From the NCBI RefSeq assembly GCF_002849595.1, contig NZ_NRQR01000015.1:1-64000 (forward strand): 64,000 nucleotides of DNA. Reading direction: 5' to 3'. The notes beneath the pieces were generated by a model. The model did not search any database. It was not told the origin of the DNA and worked only from the letters and a program-made list of their open reading frames with translations. Position numbers and translations under genes: made by a program. Shown piece after piece: positions 25,022 through 32,599 of the stretch; positions within the stretch are counted from its first letter, which is position 1, and every line of letters begins with the position of its first letter. This stretch comes from Luteimonas rhizosphaerae. Its GTDB lineage: Bacteria > Pseudomonadota > Gammaproteobacteria > Xanthomonadales > Xanthomonadaceae.

Positions 25022-25237
25022 TCAGTACAGGCGCTGGCGCTTGGTGACGTCGCGCGAAACGCGGCGGGACTGGCGCTTCACGGCGGCAGCGGCCTTGCGC
25101 TTGCGCTCCTGGGTCGGCTTCTCGTAGAACTCGCGCTTGCGGGTTTCGGCGAGCACGCCTGCCTTCTCACAGGTGCGCTTGAAACGACGCAGCGCAAACT
25201 CGAAGGGCTCGTTTTCGCGGACTTTGACGCTTGGCAT
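25022..25237 (-). CDS. rpsU: 30S ribosomal protein S21
   Basis: 71-aa basic protein, exactly the usual S21 length: [20 protein letters not shown], then the [20 protein letters not shown] core and a Lys/Arg-rich tail. It joins the 30S subunit late and helps translation initiation. GGAG lies 7 bases before the ATG. It is the first gene of the leftward macromolecular-synthesis series and is divergent from tsaD, the standard arrangement. Confidence 0.98.
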   Translation of the reverse strand: MPSVKVRENEPFEFALRRFKRTCEKAGVLAETRKREFYEKPTQERKRKAAAAVKRQSRRVSRDVTKRQRLY

Positions 25238-25331
25238 GGAATCTCCGGGGATTTGACTGCCCGGCCATCGTTGACCGGATCGACTGCGAGTGGACTCGCA
25301 TGACACCGGGCTCCGGCCCGGCGAGCCGCGT

Positions 25332-25361
25332 ATGATAGCCGCACGTCCACGGCGCGTGCAA
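25332..25361 (-). promoter_or_regulatory. Predicted sigma-70 promoter of rpsU
   Basis: Read leftward: TTGCAC (25361-25356), an 18-base spacer, then TATCAT (25337-25332). Both hexamers match consensus at five of six and four to five of six positions. The expected start point leaves a 5' leader of roughly 85-90 bases before rpsU. The same spot reads TATGAT rightwards and might also serve tsaD. Confidence 0.55.
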
Positions 25362-25445
25362 GCGACCGGGATCGGCCTGTCTCGACCCGCCGGGCCCGCT
25401 CCCGGACCGCTGCCGCCGCCCGCTTCCCACGGGTCCTGCTCCGCT

Positions 25446-26489
25446 ATGAAAGTCCTCGGCATCGAAACCTCCTGCGACGAAACCGGCGTGGCCGTCTACG
25501 ACACGGCGATCGGCGGTGGCGACGGCCTGCGGGCGCATGCGGTCTACAGCCAGATCGCCCTGCATGCCGAATACGGCGGCGTGGTGCCGGAACTGGCCAG
25601 CCGCGACCACGTGCGCAAGCTGCTGCCGCTGATCCGGCAGACTCTGGCCGAGGCCGGCATGGGCACCGCCGACATCGACGGCGTCGCCTACACCGCAGGC
25701 CCCGGCCTGGTCGGCGCGCTGCTGGTCGGCGCCGGCGTCGCGCGTTCGCTGGCCTGGGCGCTCGAGGTGCCGGCGATCGGCGTGCACCACATGGAGGGCC
25801 ATCTGCTGGCGCCGCTGATGGAAGACGATCCGCCCGCGCCGCCGTTCGTCGCGTTGCTGGTGTCGGGCGGGCACACCCAGCTGGTCGCGGTCGATGCGAT
25901 CGGCAGCTACCGTCTGCTCGGCGAAACCCTCGACGACGCCGCCGGCGAGGCCTTCGACAAGACCGCGAAGATGATGGGCCTGCCGTATCCCGGCGGGCCC
26001 CAGCTGGCGGCGCTGGCCCAGGACGGCACGCCGGGCGCCTACCGGTTCTCGCGACCGATGACCGATCGTCCCGGCGTCGATTTCAGTTTCAGCGGCCTCA
26101 AGACCCAGGTGCTGCTCGCCTGGCAGGGCAGCGACCGGAGCGACGCGACCCGCCGCGACATCGCGCGCGGCTTCGAGGACGCCGTCGTCGACACGCTGGC
26201 GATCAAGTGCGCGCGCGCGCTCGATGCCGCGGGCTGCGACACCCTGGTCGTCGCCGGCGGCGTCGGCGCCAACCTGCGGCTGCGCGAGAAACTGCAGGCC
26301 GATGCCGCGCGTCGCGGTGGCCGCGTGTGCTTCCCGCGTCCGGCGCTGTGCACCGACAACGGCGCGATGATCGCCTTCGCCGGCGCGCTGCGCCTGCAGG
26401 CGGGCCAACATGCCGATGCCGCGGTGCACGTGACCCCGCGCTGGGACATGGCGACATTGCCGGTGGTCGGCGCGCCGCTGCGGGCCTGA
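25446..26489 (+). CDS. tsaD: tRNA N6-threonylcarbamoyladenosine transferase TsaD
   Basis: 347-aa Kae1/Qri7-family enzyme that transfers threonylcarbamoyl to A37 of ANN-decoding tRNAs together with TsaB and TsaE. It starts [19 protein letters not shown]. The metal-binding [10 protein letters not shown] motif, SGGHTQLV, the [16 protein letters not shown] loop and [14 protein letters not shown] are all present. The ATG at 25446 gives the canonical N terminus; the frame is open further upstream but not conserved in character. It is divergent from rpsU. Confidence 0.97.
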   Translation: MKVLGIETSCDETGVAVYDTAIGGGDGLRAHAVYSQIALHAEYGGVVPELASRDHVRKLLPLIRQTLAEAGMGTADIDGVAYTAGPGLVGALLVGAGVARSLAWALEVPAIGVHHMEGHLLAPLMEDDPPAPPFVALLVSGGHTQLVAVDAIGSYRLLGETLDDAAGEAFDKTAKMMGLPYPGGPQLAALAQDGTPGAYRFSRPMTDRPGVDFSFSGLKTQVLLAWQGSDRSDATRRDIARGFEDAVVDTLAIKCARALDAAGCDTLVVAGGVGANLRLREKLQADAARRGGRVCFPRPALCTDNGAMIAFAGALRLQAGQHADAAVHVTPRWDMATLPVVGAPLRA

Positions 26490-26562
26490 GTCGCGACGCG
26501 GCGGAAATCGTCGCCGCGTTAAGCTCTGCGGCCCGCGCAGGCGCGACATTCCGGCAGTGTCC

Positions 26563-26916
26563 ATGGACAAGGTCTTCATCGAAGGGCTCGAGATCGAGGC
26601 CCTGATCGGCATCTACGACTGGGAGCGGCGCATCCGCCAGCCGCTGCTGTTCGATCTCGAGATGGCGTTCGACAACCGCGTGCCGGCCGCGACCGACGAC
26701 ATCGCCCGCACGCTCGACTACAAGGCGGTCAGCAAGCGGCTGATCGACTACGTCACCGCGTCGGACTTCGGCCTGGTGGAAACGCTGGCCGAACGCTGCG
26801 CCGCCCTCGTGATCGAGGAGTTCGGCGTCGGCTGGCTGCGGCTGAAGCTGAGCAAGCCCGGCGCGGTGCGCGGTGCGCGCGCGGTCGGCGTGATCATCGA
26901 GCGCGGCGCGCCCTGA
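26563..26916 (+). CDS. folB: Dihydroneopterin aldolase
   Basis: 117-aa enzyme of folate synthesis that cleaves dihydroneopterin to 6-hydroxymethyl-dihydropterin. Family signatures are MDKVFIEGLEIEALIGIYDWER, TLDYKAVSKRLIDYV, LVETLAERCAALVIEEF and LKLSKPGAV. The ATG at 26563 is favoured over the GTG two codons upstream because MDKVFIEGL is the usual start. The frameshifted MscS gene follows after 20 bases, then folK, so two consecutive pathway steps lie 1.3 kb apart. Confidence 0.95.
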   Translation: MDKVFIEGLEIEALIGIYDWERRIRQPLLFDLEMAFDNRVPAATDDIARTLDYKAVSKRLIDYVTASDFGLVETLAERCAALVIEEFGVGWLRLKLSKPGAVRGARAVGVIIERGAP

Positions 26917-26936
26917 GGTTTCTTCGAGGAGGACGG

Positions 26937-28191
26937 ATGCAAGACCAGCTGGACCAACTGCAGACCACGCTCGCGCCCTATCCCTGGGCCTACACCCTGA
27001 TCGTACTCAGCGGCATTCTCGCCATCGCCTGGCTGGCCAACTGGCTGACCAAGCGCGTGCTGCTGCGCGGCCTGATGCGGGCGCTGCGCGCGACCCCGCT
27101 CGGCGGCCGCGACCACGATCACGACGTGCAGCTGAAGGTGATCCCGCGGCTGGCGAACGTGGTGCCGGCGCTGGTGCTCGCGGCCGGCGTGAGCATCGTC
27201 CCGGACATGCCGCCACAGCTGGTCACCATCGTGCGGGCGCTGTGCCAGGCCTTCATCGTGGTGACGGTCGCGCTGTCGCTCTCGCGCCTGCTGGACCTGA
27301 TCAACGGCGCCTACGAGCGCCGGCCCGAAGCGCGCGACAAGCCGATCAAGGGCTACTTCCAGGTCGTCAAGATCATCATGTTCGTGCTGGTCGGGATCTC
27401 GCGGCCTCGGCGCGATGACCGCGGTGCTGATGCTGATTTTCCAGGACACCATCCTCTCGCTGGTCGCCAGCGTGCAGATCAGCAACGACGGCCGCGTGCG
27501 CGTCGGCGACTGGATCGAGATGCCGGCGCAGAACGCCGACGGCGACGTCATCGACATCGCCCTGCACACGATCACCGTGCAGAACTTCGACCGCACCGTG
27601 ACCACCGTGCCGACCAAGAAGCTGGTCAGCGATTCGTTCAAGAACTGGCGGCCGATGAGCGAAGGCGGCGGCCGCCGGATCAAGCGCGCGCTGTACATCG
27701 ACCAGCGCAGCGTGCGCTTCCTCGATCCCGAGCACGTGCAGCGCCTGCACCGGTTCCGGGTCATCGACGGCTATCTCGACCGCAAGCACCGCGAGCTCGA
27801 CGACTGGAACGCGCGCCTCGACGGCGCCGATACGGTCAATACGCGCCGCGTCACCAACCTCGGCACGTTCCGCGCCTACGTCGAGCACTACCTGCGTCAC
27901 CACCCCGGCATCCACCAGGAGCTGACGTTGCTGGTGCGCCAGCTGCAGCCCACCGAGACCGGCCTGCCGCTGGAGATCTACTGCTTCACCAACGACACCG
28001 CGTGGGTCGCCTACGAGGGCATCCAGTCGGACATCTTCGACCATCTGCTGGCGATCCTCGGCGAGTTCGACCTTCGGGTGTTCCAGCGCACCAGCGACGC
28101 GCCGGTCGACGTGAACCTGCGCCGCGTCGAGGCCGGTCCGCGCGCGGCCGATGCGTCGCCGTCGCTGCCGTCGCCGGTGCCGGCAGGCTGA
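26937..28191 (+). pseudogene. YbdG-type mechanosensitive (MscS-like) channel gene, frameshifted
   Basis: The gene is split between two frames. Codons from the ATG at 26937 (strong GAGGAGG at 26926-26932) encode membrane helices up to KIIMFVLVGI. The rest continues in another frame from about 27403 (GLGAMTAVLMLIFQDTILSL) to the stop at 28191, including GDWIEMPAQNADGDVIDI and the C-terminal domain with GTFRAYVEHYLRHHPGIH. In the E. coli YbdG pattern about 16 residues separate LVGI from GLGAM. Here only 4 bases do, which implies a 44-bp deletion. As read, only a truncated N-terminal part with a nonsense tail would be made. YbdG-like proteins are low-conductance channels for osmotic downshock. 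Confidence 0.82.
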
Positions 28192-28198
28192 GCCGGCG

Positions 28199-28687
28199 AT
28201 GGCCCGCGTCGCCCTGAGCCTGGGCAGCAACGTCGCCCCGCGCCTGCACCTGCGCGCGGCGGTCGCGGCGCTGCGCGACGCGTTCGACGATGTCGTCGTG
28301 TCGGCGACCTACCGCTTCCCCGCGGTCGGCTACGACGGCCCGGATTTCCTCAACGCCGCCGCGCTGGTCACGACCGCGCTGTCGCCGGCCGCGCTCAACG
28401 CCTGGCTGCACGCGCTGGAAGACGCGCAGGGCCGCGACCGCAGCGGGCCGCGTTACAGCGACCGCACGCTGGACATCGACATCGTGCTGTACGACGCGCT
28501 GGTCTGCGACGGCGCGGACAACCTGCGGATTCCGCGCGACGAACTGCGGCATGCCTTCGTGCTCAAGCCGCTCGCGGAGATCGCGCCCGGGTGGCGGCAT
28601 CCCGTCGACGGTCGCGCACTGGACGCGCTGTGGGCGGCGCACGCCGACCGCGACACCGTGTTCGAGGCGGTCACGCTCGACGGGTAG
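28199..28687 (+). CDS. folK: 2-amino-4-hydroxy-6-hydroxymethyldihydropteridine pyrophosphokinase
   Basis: 162-aa folate-pathway enzyme that pyrophosphorylates 6-hydroxymethyl-dihydropterin. It opens MARVALSLGSNVAPRLHLR. The HPPK signature SDRTLDIDIVLYDALVC and the following LRIPRDELRHAFVLKPLAEIAPGW are intact. The ATG lies 8 bases after the stop of the MscS frame. It works directly after FolB, encoded upstream. A strong Shine-Dalgarno for the next gene begins about 70 bases after its stop. Confidence 0.95.
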   Translation: MARVALSLGSNVAPRLHLRAAVAALRDAFDDVVVSATYRFPAVGYDGPDFLNAAALVTTALSPAALNAWLHALEDAQGRDRSGPRYSDRTLDIDIVLYDALVCDGADNLRIPRDELRHAFVLKPLAEIAPGWRHPVDGRALDALWAAHADRDTVFEAVTLDG

Positions 28688-28770
28688 CCGCGCGCCGGCG
28701 GCATGACGACCGTCACTTGCCGGGCCCGCGCCGCGGCCGCACGATGGCCGCATCCAGGGAGGAGGCGCGC

Positions 28771-29607
28771 ATGATGTTCGACAAGCTGTCGCGGAGTTGG
28801 GGGCTGGTGAAGGCGAGCGCGGCCGTGCTGCGCTCGGACAAGGAACTGATGCTGTTCCCGGTGATTTCCGGGCTGGCGACGCTGGTCGTGCTGGCGACGT
28901 TCGTGCTGCCGGTGACGGCGCTGCGGATGTTCTCCGACGGCTTCGGCGTCGCCGCGGTGGTGGTCGGTTTCGCGTTCTATTTCTGCCAGTACACGGTGAT
29001 CGTGTTCTTCAACTGCGCGCTGGTCGGCGCGGCGATGATCCGTCTCGACGGCGGCGATCCGACCCTCGGTGACGGCCTGCGTGCGGCGCGGGCGCGGTTG
29101 CCGGCGATCCTCGGCTACGCGGCGATCTCGGCGACCGTCGGCGTGCTGATGCAGTCGCTCAAGCACCGCGACAACGGCGTGCTGGTGCGGCTGCTCGGCA
29201 GCGGGCTGGGCGCGTTGTGGACGCTGGCGACCTTTCTCGTCGTGCCGATCCTGGTCAGCCGCGACATCGGCCCGATCGCCGCGATGAAGGACAGCGTGCG
29301 CCTGCTGCGCCGCACCTGGGGCGAGAACGTCATCGGCAATGTCGGCATCGGCGCCGCGTTCGGCCTGCTGACCGGTGCGGTCGTGGTGCTCGGTGTCGCG
29401 CTGACCGTGCTGTCGGCGCAGGCCTCGCTGCCGCTGGCGGTCGTCGTCGGCACCGTCTTCGTGCTGGCCACGCTGTTCCTCGGCGTGTTCCAGGCGGCGC
29501 TCAGCGGCATCTACTCCGCGGCGCTGTACCGCTACGCTGTGTCGCACGAAACACCGGCCGGCTTCGAAGGCCGCGACCTCGCGCACGCCTTCGTCGCGAA
29601 ATCCTGA
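28771..29607 (+). CDS. DUF6159-like polytopic membrane protein
   Basis: 278-aa membrane protein starting MMFDKLSRSWGLVKASAAVLRSDKELMLFPVISG, with about six helices. AGGGAGGAGG (28756-28765) ends 5 bases before the ATG, the strongest ribosome binding site in the window. The conserved-looking core ISRDIGPIAAMKDSVRLLRRTWGENVIGNV style segment resembles the DUF6159 family of uncharacterised membrane proteins. No catalytic motif is visible. It converges with the SDR gene, whose stop lies 15 bases away. Confidence 0.8.
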   Translation: MMFDKLSRSWGLVKASAAVLRSDKELMLFPVISGLATLVVLATFVLPVTALRMFSDGFGVAAVVVGFAFYFCQYTVIVFFNCALVGAAMIRLDGGDPTLGDGLRAARARLPAILGYAAISATVGVLMQSLKHRDNGVLVRLLGSGLGALWTLATFLVVPILVSRDIGPIAAMKDSVRLLRRTWGENVIGNVGIGAAFGLLTGAVVVLGVALTVLSAQASLPLAVVVGTVFVLATLFLGVFQAALSGIYSAALYRYAVSHETPAGFEGRDLAHAFVAKS

Positions 29608-29622
29608 CGCGGGGCGACGCGC

Positions 29623-30369
29623 TCAGGACAATAGCCGGCCGCCGTCCACGGTCAGCACGGTGCCGGTGGTGTAGCGCGCCCCGGCGATCAGGTGGTGCAC
29701 GGCCGCGGCGATGTCGGCCGCCGCGCCGATGCGCCCCAGCGGCGTGCGTGCCAGCAGCGCGGCCTGCAGCGCGGGATCGGCGTCGTGTTCCGGCCACAGG
29801 ATCGCACCCGGCGCGACGCCGTTCACGCGCACCTCCGGTGCCAGTTCGACCGCGAGCACGCGGGTCATCGCATCCAGCGCGCCCTTGGTGATCGCGTAGA
29901 CGCCCAGCCCGGCGCGCGGCTGGCGCGCGTGGATGTCGGACAGGTTGACGATCGCCCCCCGCGCGGCGCGCAGGTGCGGCGCCGCCGCCTGGGCCAGGAA
30001 ATACGGCGCGCGCAGGTTGGTCGCCAGCAGCGCCTCCCATTGCGCGGGCGTCGTCGTCGCGAACGGTGTCTCGTAGAACGCGGACGCGTTGTTGACCAGC
30101 GCATCGAGCCGGCCGAAGCGGCCGACGGTGCCGGCGACCAGTTCGGCGAGGCGGTCGACGTCGCGCAGGTCGGCCTGCAGCACGTGCGCGCTGCCCGGCC
30201 GCGCGGCATCGAGCGTCGCGGCCAGGGCATCGGCGGCGTCGCGCGAGGTATTGCAGTGCAGGGCGATGGCGTAACCGGCCGCGTGCAGGTGCCGCGCGGT
30301 CTCCGCGCCCAGGCGGCGCGCCGCGCCGGTGACGAGGACGACAGGCGACGGGGCGGACGGAGGGGACAT
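29623..30369 (-). CDS. SDR-family pteridine reductase-like oxidoreductase
   Basis: 248-aa short-chain dehydrogenase. It shows the NADP motif VTGAARRLGAETARHL, where Arg after the Gly-rich turn suits NADPH, the NNAS segment (ALVNNASAFYETPF) and the catalytic YAITKGALD (YxxxK). GVAPGAILWPE and the C-terminal GTVLTVDGGRLLS complete the picture. It resembles the pteridine reductase/FolM group, which reduces dihydrofolate or dihydromonapterin. That fits with folB and folK encoded nearby. Substrate assignment is by similarity and context. Confidence 0.85.
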   Translation of the reverse strand: MSPPSAPSPVVLVTGAARRLGAETARHLHAAGYAIALHCNTSRDAADALAATLDAARPGSAHVLQADLRDVDRLAELVAGTVGRFGRLDALVNNASAFYETPFATTTPAQWEALLATNLRAPYFLAQAAAPHLRAARGAIVNLSDIHARQPRAGLGVYAITKGALDAMTRVLAVELAPEVRVNGVAPGAILWPEHDADPALQAALLARTPLGRIGAAADIAAAVHHLIAGARYTTGTVLTVDGGRLLS

Positions 30370-30460
30370 GCGGGCGGACCGGGCGGGGAGGCCGTCACCT
30401 TACGCCACGGGCGCAGCGGCGGACTAAGCTGGGGCCGTCCGTCCGCCGCCTGGAGTCGCG

Positions 30461-30865
30461 ATGCAGCCCTTCGCCATCGAAGCGATCGATCACGTGGTGC
30501 TGCGGGTGCGCGACCTGCCGCGCGCGGTCGCGTTCTACACCGAGGTCGTCGGCTGCACGCTGGCCCGTCGGCGCGACGATCTCGGCCTCGTGCATCTGCG
30601 CGCCGGCGCATCGATGCTGGATCTCGTCGATGTCGCCGGCCGGCTCGGCGGCGGCGCCGCGCCGGATCCGGCCGCGCGCAACGTCGACCACGTCTGCCTG
30701 CGGATCGCGCCGTTCGACGAGGCCGCGCTGGTGGCGCATCTCGCACGTCACGGCGTCCAGCCGCGCGGACCGGCGGACGCCAACTTCGGCGCGCAGGGCG
30801 ACGGCCTGTCGCTGTACATCGACGATCCGGAGGGCAACGGCATCGAATTCAAGGCCGGCGCCTGA
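30461..30865 (+). CDS. VOC (glyoxalase/bleomycin resistance) superfamily protein
   Basis: 134-aa protein with the double beta-alpha-beta-beta-beta VOC fold. It opens FAIEAIDHVVLRVRDLPRAVAFYTEVVG and closes SLYIDDPEGNGIEFKAG. The candidate metal ligands are the His of DHVVL, the His of VDHVCLRI and the Glu of GIEFK. The substrate is unknown; the family spans glyoxalases, dioxygenases and resistance proteins. It stands alone between the divergent SDR gene and the methyltransferase gene. Confidence 0.88.
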   Translation: MQPFAIEAIDHVVLRVRDLPRAVAFYTEVVGCTLARRRDDLGLVHLRAGASMLDLVDVAGRLGGGAAPDPAARNVDHVCLRIAPFDEAALVAHLARHGVQPRGPADANFGAQGDGLSLYIDDPEGNGIEFKAGA

Positions 30866-30930
30866 GCCGTGCTGACCTGGCGTGCAGGCGCGCTCGCTTA
30901 TCCTGACGTCCGCTCCCCGATGCCGCGCCG

Positions 30931-32121
30931 ATGTCCAACGCCCACGCCCCCACGCCGTCCCCCGATGCCCTCGCCCACAGCGAACAGCTGCGCGCGCTGA
31001 TCCACGCCCAGATCCGCGAGGCCGGCGGCGCGCTGCCGTTCTGGCGCTTCATGGAGCTGGCGCTGTACGCGCCCGGCCTCGGTTACTACAGCGCCGGCGC
31101 GGCGAAGTTCGGCGCGGCCGGCGACTTCGTCACCGCGCCCGAGCTCGGCGCGCTGTTCGCCGAATGCATCGCCGAGGCCTTCGCGCCGGTGTTGCGCGAG
31201 CTGGGCGAGGACACCGATTTCCTCGAGATCGGCGGCGGCAGCGGCGCGTTCGCCGGCGACGCGCTGGCGCATCTGGCCGCGCTCGACGCCGCGCCGACGC
31301 GCTACGCGATCCTCGAGCCGAGCGCCGATCTGCGCGAGCGCCAGCGCACGCACCTGCAACAGCGCCTGCCCGCGGATCTGTTCGCGCGCGTGCACTGGCT
31401 CGACGGCCCGATGCCGGCCGACTGGCGCGGCGTGCTGTTCGCCAACGAGGTCGTCGATGCGCTGCCGACGCCGCGTTTCGTCATCGGTGAAGGCCAGATA
31501 TTCGAGGAGTACGTGACCGCCGCCAGCGATGGCGGCTTCGCGCGCACGCTGCATCCGGCCGACGCGATGCTGTCGGCGGCGGTGCGCCATGTCGAACGCG
31601 CGCGCGGCACGCCGCTGCCCGACGGCTACCGCTCGGAACTGCTGCCGCAGCTGCCGTACTGGGTGCAGGCGGTGGCCGGCGGCCTGCAGCAGGGCGCGCT
31701 GCTGTTCGTCGACTACGGCTATCCGCGCGCGGAGTACTACCGCGACGATCGCCGCGACGGCACGCTGCGTGCGTTCCATCGCCACCAGGTCTCGAACGAC
31801 GTGTTCGCGCTGCCCGGGCTGCAGGATCTGACCGCGTCGGTCGACTTCACCGCGCTGGCCGAGGCCGGCACCACGGCGGGCTTCGCGTTCGCCGGCTACT
31901 GCAACCAGACCTCGCTGCTGCTCGGCAACCGGCTCGACCACCGGCTGGCCGCGCACGAGGCCGAAGCCGCGGATGAAGGCGCGCGTTACGCCCTGCGCCA
32001 GCAGGCCAAGAAGCTGACGCTGCCGGGCCAGATGGGCGAGGCCTTCCAGGCGATCGGCTTCGCACGCGATGTCGAGTTCGACCACGCCTTCCTGGTCGGC
32101 GATCTGAGCTACCGGCTGTGA
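30931..32121 (+). CDS. Class I SAM-dependent methyltransferase, MidA/NDUFAF7 type
   Basis: 396-aa enzyme of the DUF185 family. It shows GAAGDFVTAPELGALFAECIAEAF, the SAM-binding FLEIGGGSGAFAGDALAHL, FANEVVDALPTPRFVI and LFVDYGYPRAEYY. The mitochondrial homologue NDUFAF7 dimethylates an arginine of a complex I subunit; the bacterial substrate is not established. The reading frame is intact and of normal length. The next gene (VanZ-like) starts within its stop codon (GTGA overlap), so the two are coupled. Confidence 0.9.
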   Translation: MSNAHAPTPSPDALAHSEQLRALIHAQIREAGGALPFWRFMELALYAPGLGYYSAGAAKFGAAGDFVTAPELGALFAECIAEAFAPVLRELGEDTDFLEIGGGSGAFAGDALAHLAALDAAPTRYAILEPSADLRERQRTHLQQRLPADLFARVHWLDGPMPADWRGVLFANEVVDALPTPRFVIGEGQIFEEYVTAASDGGFARTLHPADAMLSAAVRHVERARGTPLPDGYRSELLPQLPYWVQAVAGGLQQGALLFVDYGYPRAEYYRDDRRDGTLRAFHRHQVSNDVFALPGLQDLTASVDFTALAEAGTTAGFAFAGYCNQTSLLLGNRLDHRLAAHEAEAADEGARYALRQQAKKLTLPGQMGEAFQAIGFARDVEFDHAFLVGDLSYRL

Positions 32122-32546
32122 GCCCGCGCCGGCCGCGGCTCGGGCGGGCGTTGAAACCGCTGCGCCGTCCGCGGTTGTGGACCGGCCTGTGGTGCACGGC
32201 GATCGCGCTGGTCGTGGTGCTGTCGCTGGCGCCGGCCGTGCCGATGCCGGATGTGCCCGACGGCGACAAGCTCGGGCATTTCCTGGTCTACGCTGCGCTC
32301 GCGGCCGCGGCGGTGCAGCTGTACGCGCGCTGGTCGTCGCTGCTCGGCGCGGGCATCGGCCTGGTGCTGCTCGGCATCGGTCTGGAATACGCGCAGGGCG
32401 CCCTGACCGCGCACCGCCTGCAGGACCCGATGGACGCGCTGGCGAACACGCTGGGCGTCCTCGCCGGCCTCGCCACGCGGCTGACGCCGCTGCGCGATCT
32501 GCTGCTGCGCATCGACGGCGGTCGCGGGCACGCAACGCGCCGATAG
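32118..32546 (+). CDS. VanZ-like family membrane protein
   Basis: 142-aa protein with three to four hydrophobic helices. The VanZ-like core is DGDKLGHFLVYAALAAAAV followed by GIGLEYAQGAL and RLQDPMDALANTLGVLAG. A GTG at 32118 overlapping the preceding TGA is the start. VanZ relatives of this size are common in proteobacteria and have no proven role in glycopeptide resistance. It is probably co-translated with the methyltransferase gene. Confidence 0.85.
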   Translation: MSPRRPRLGRALKPLRRPRLWTGLWCTAIALVVVLSLAPAVPMPDVPDGDKLGHFLVYAALAAAAVQLYARWSSLLGAGIGLVLLGIGLEYAQGALTAHRLQDPMDALANTLGVLAGLATRLTPLRDLLLRIDGGRGHATRR

Positions 32547-32599
32547 ACGCGCGACGGGCGCTCCCGACACGCATCGTCGCCGCGCGCACCGGCAGGCGA

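Noticed and set aside
32118..32546. Glycopeptide resistance gene vanZ
   Set aside because: Only the VanZ-like fold is present. There are no other van genes, and such proteins are common housekeeping membrane proteins in proteobacteria.
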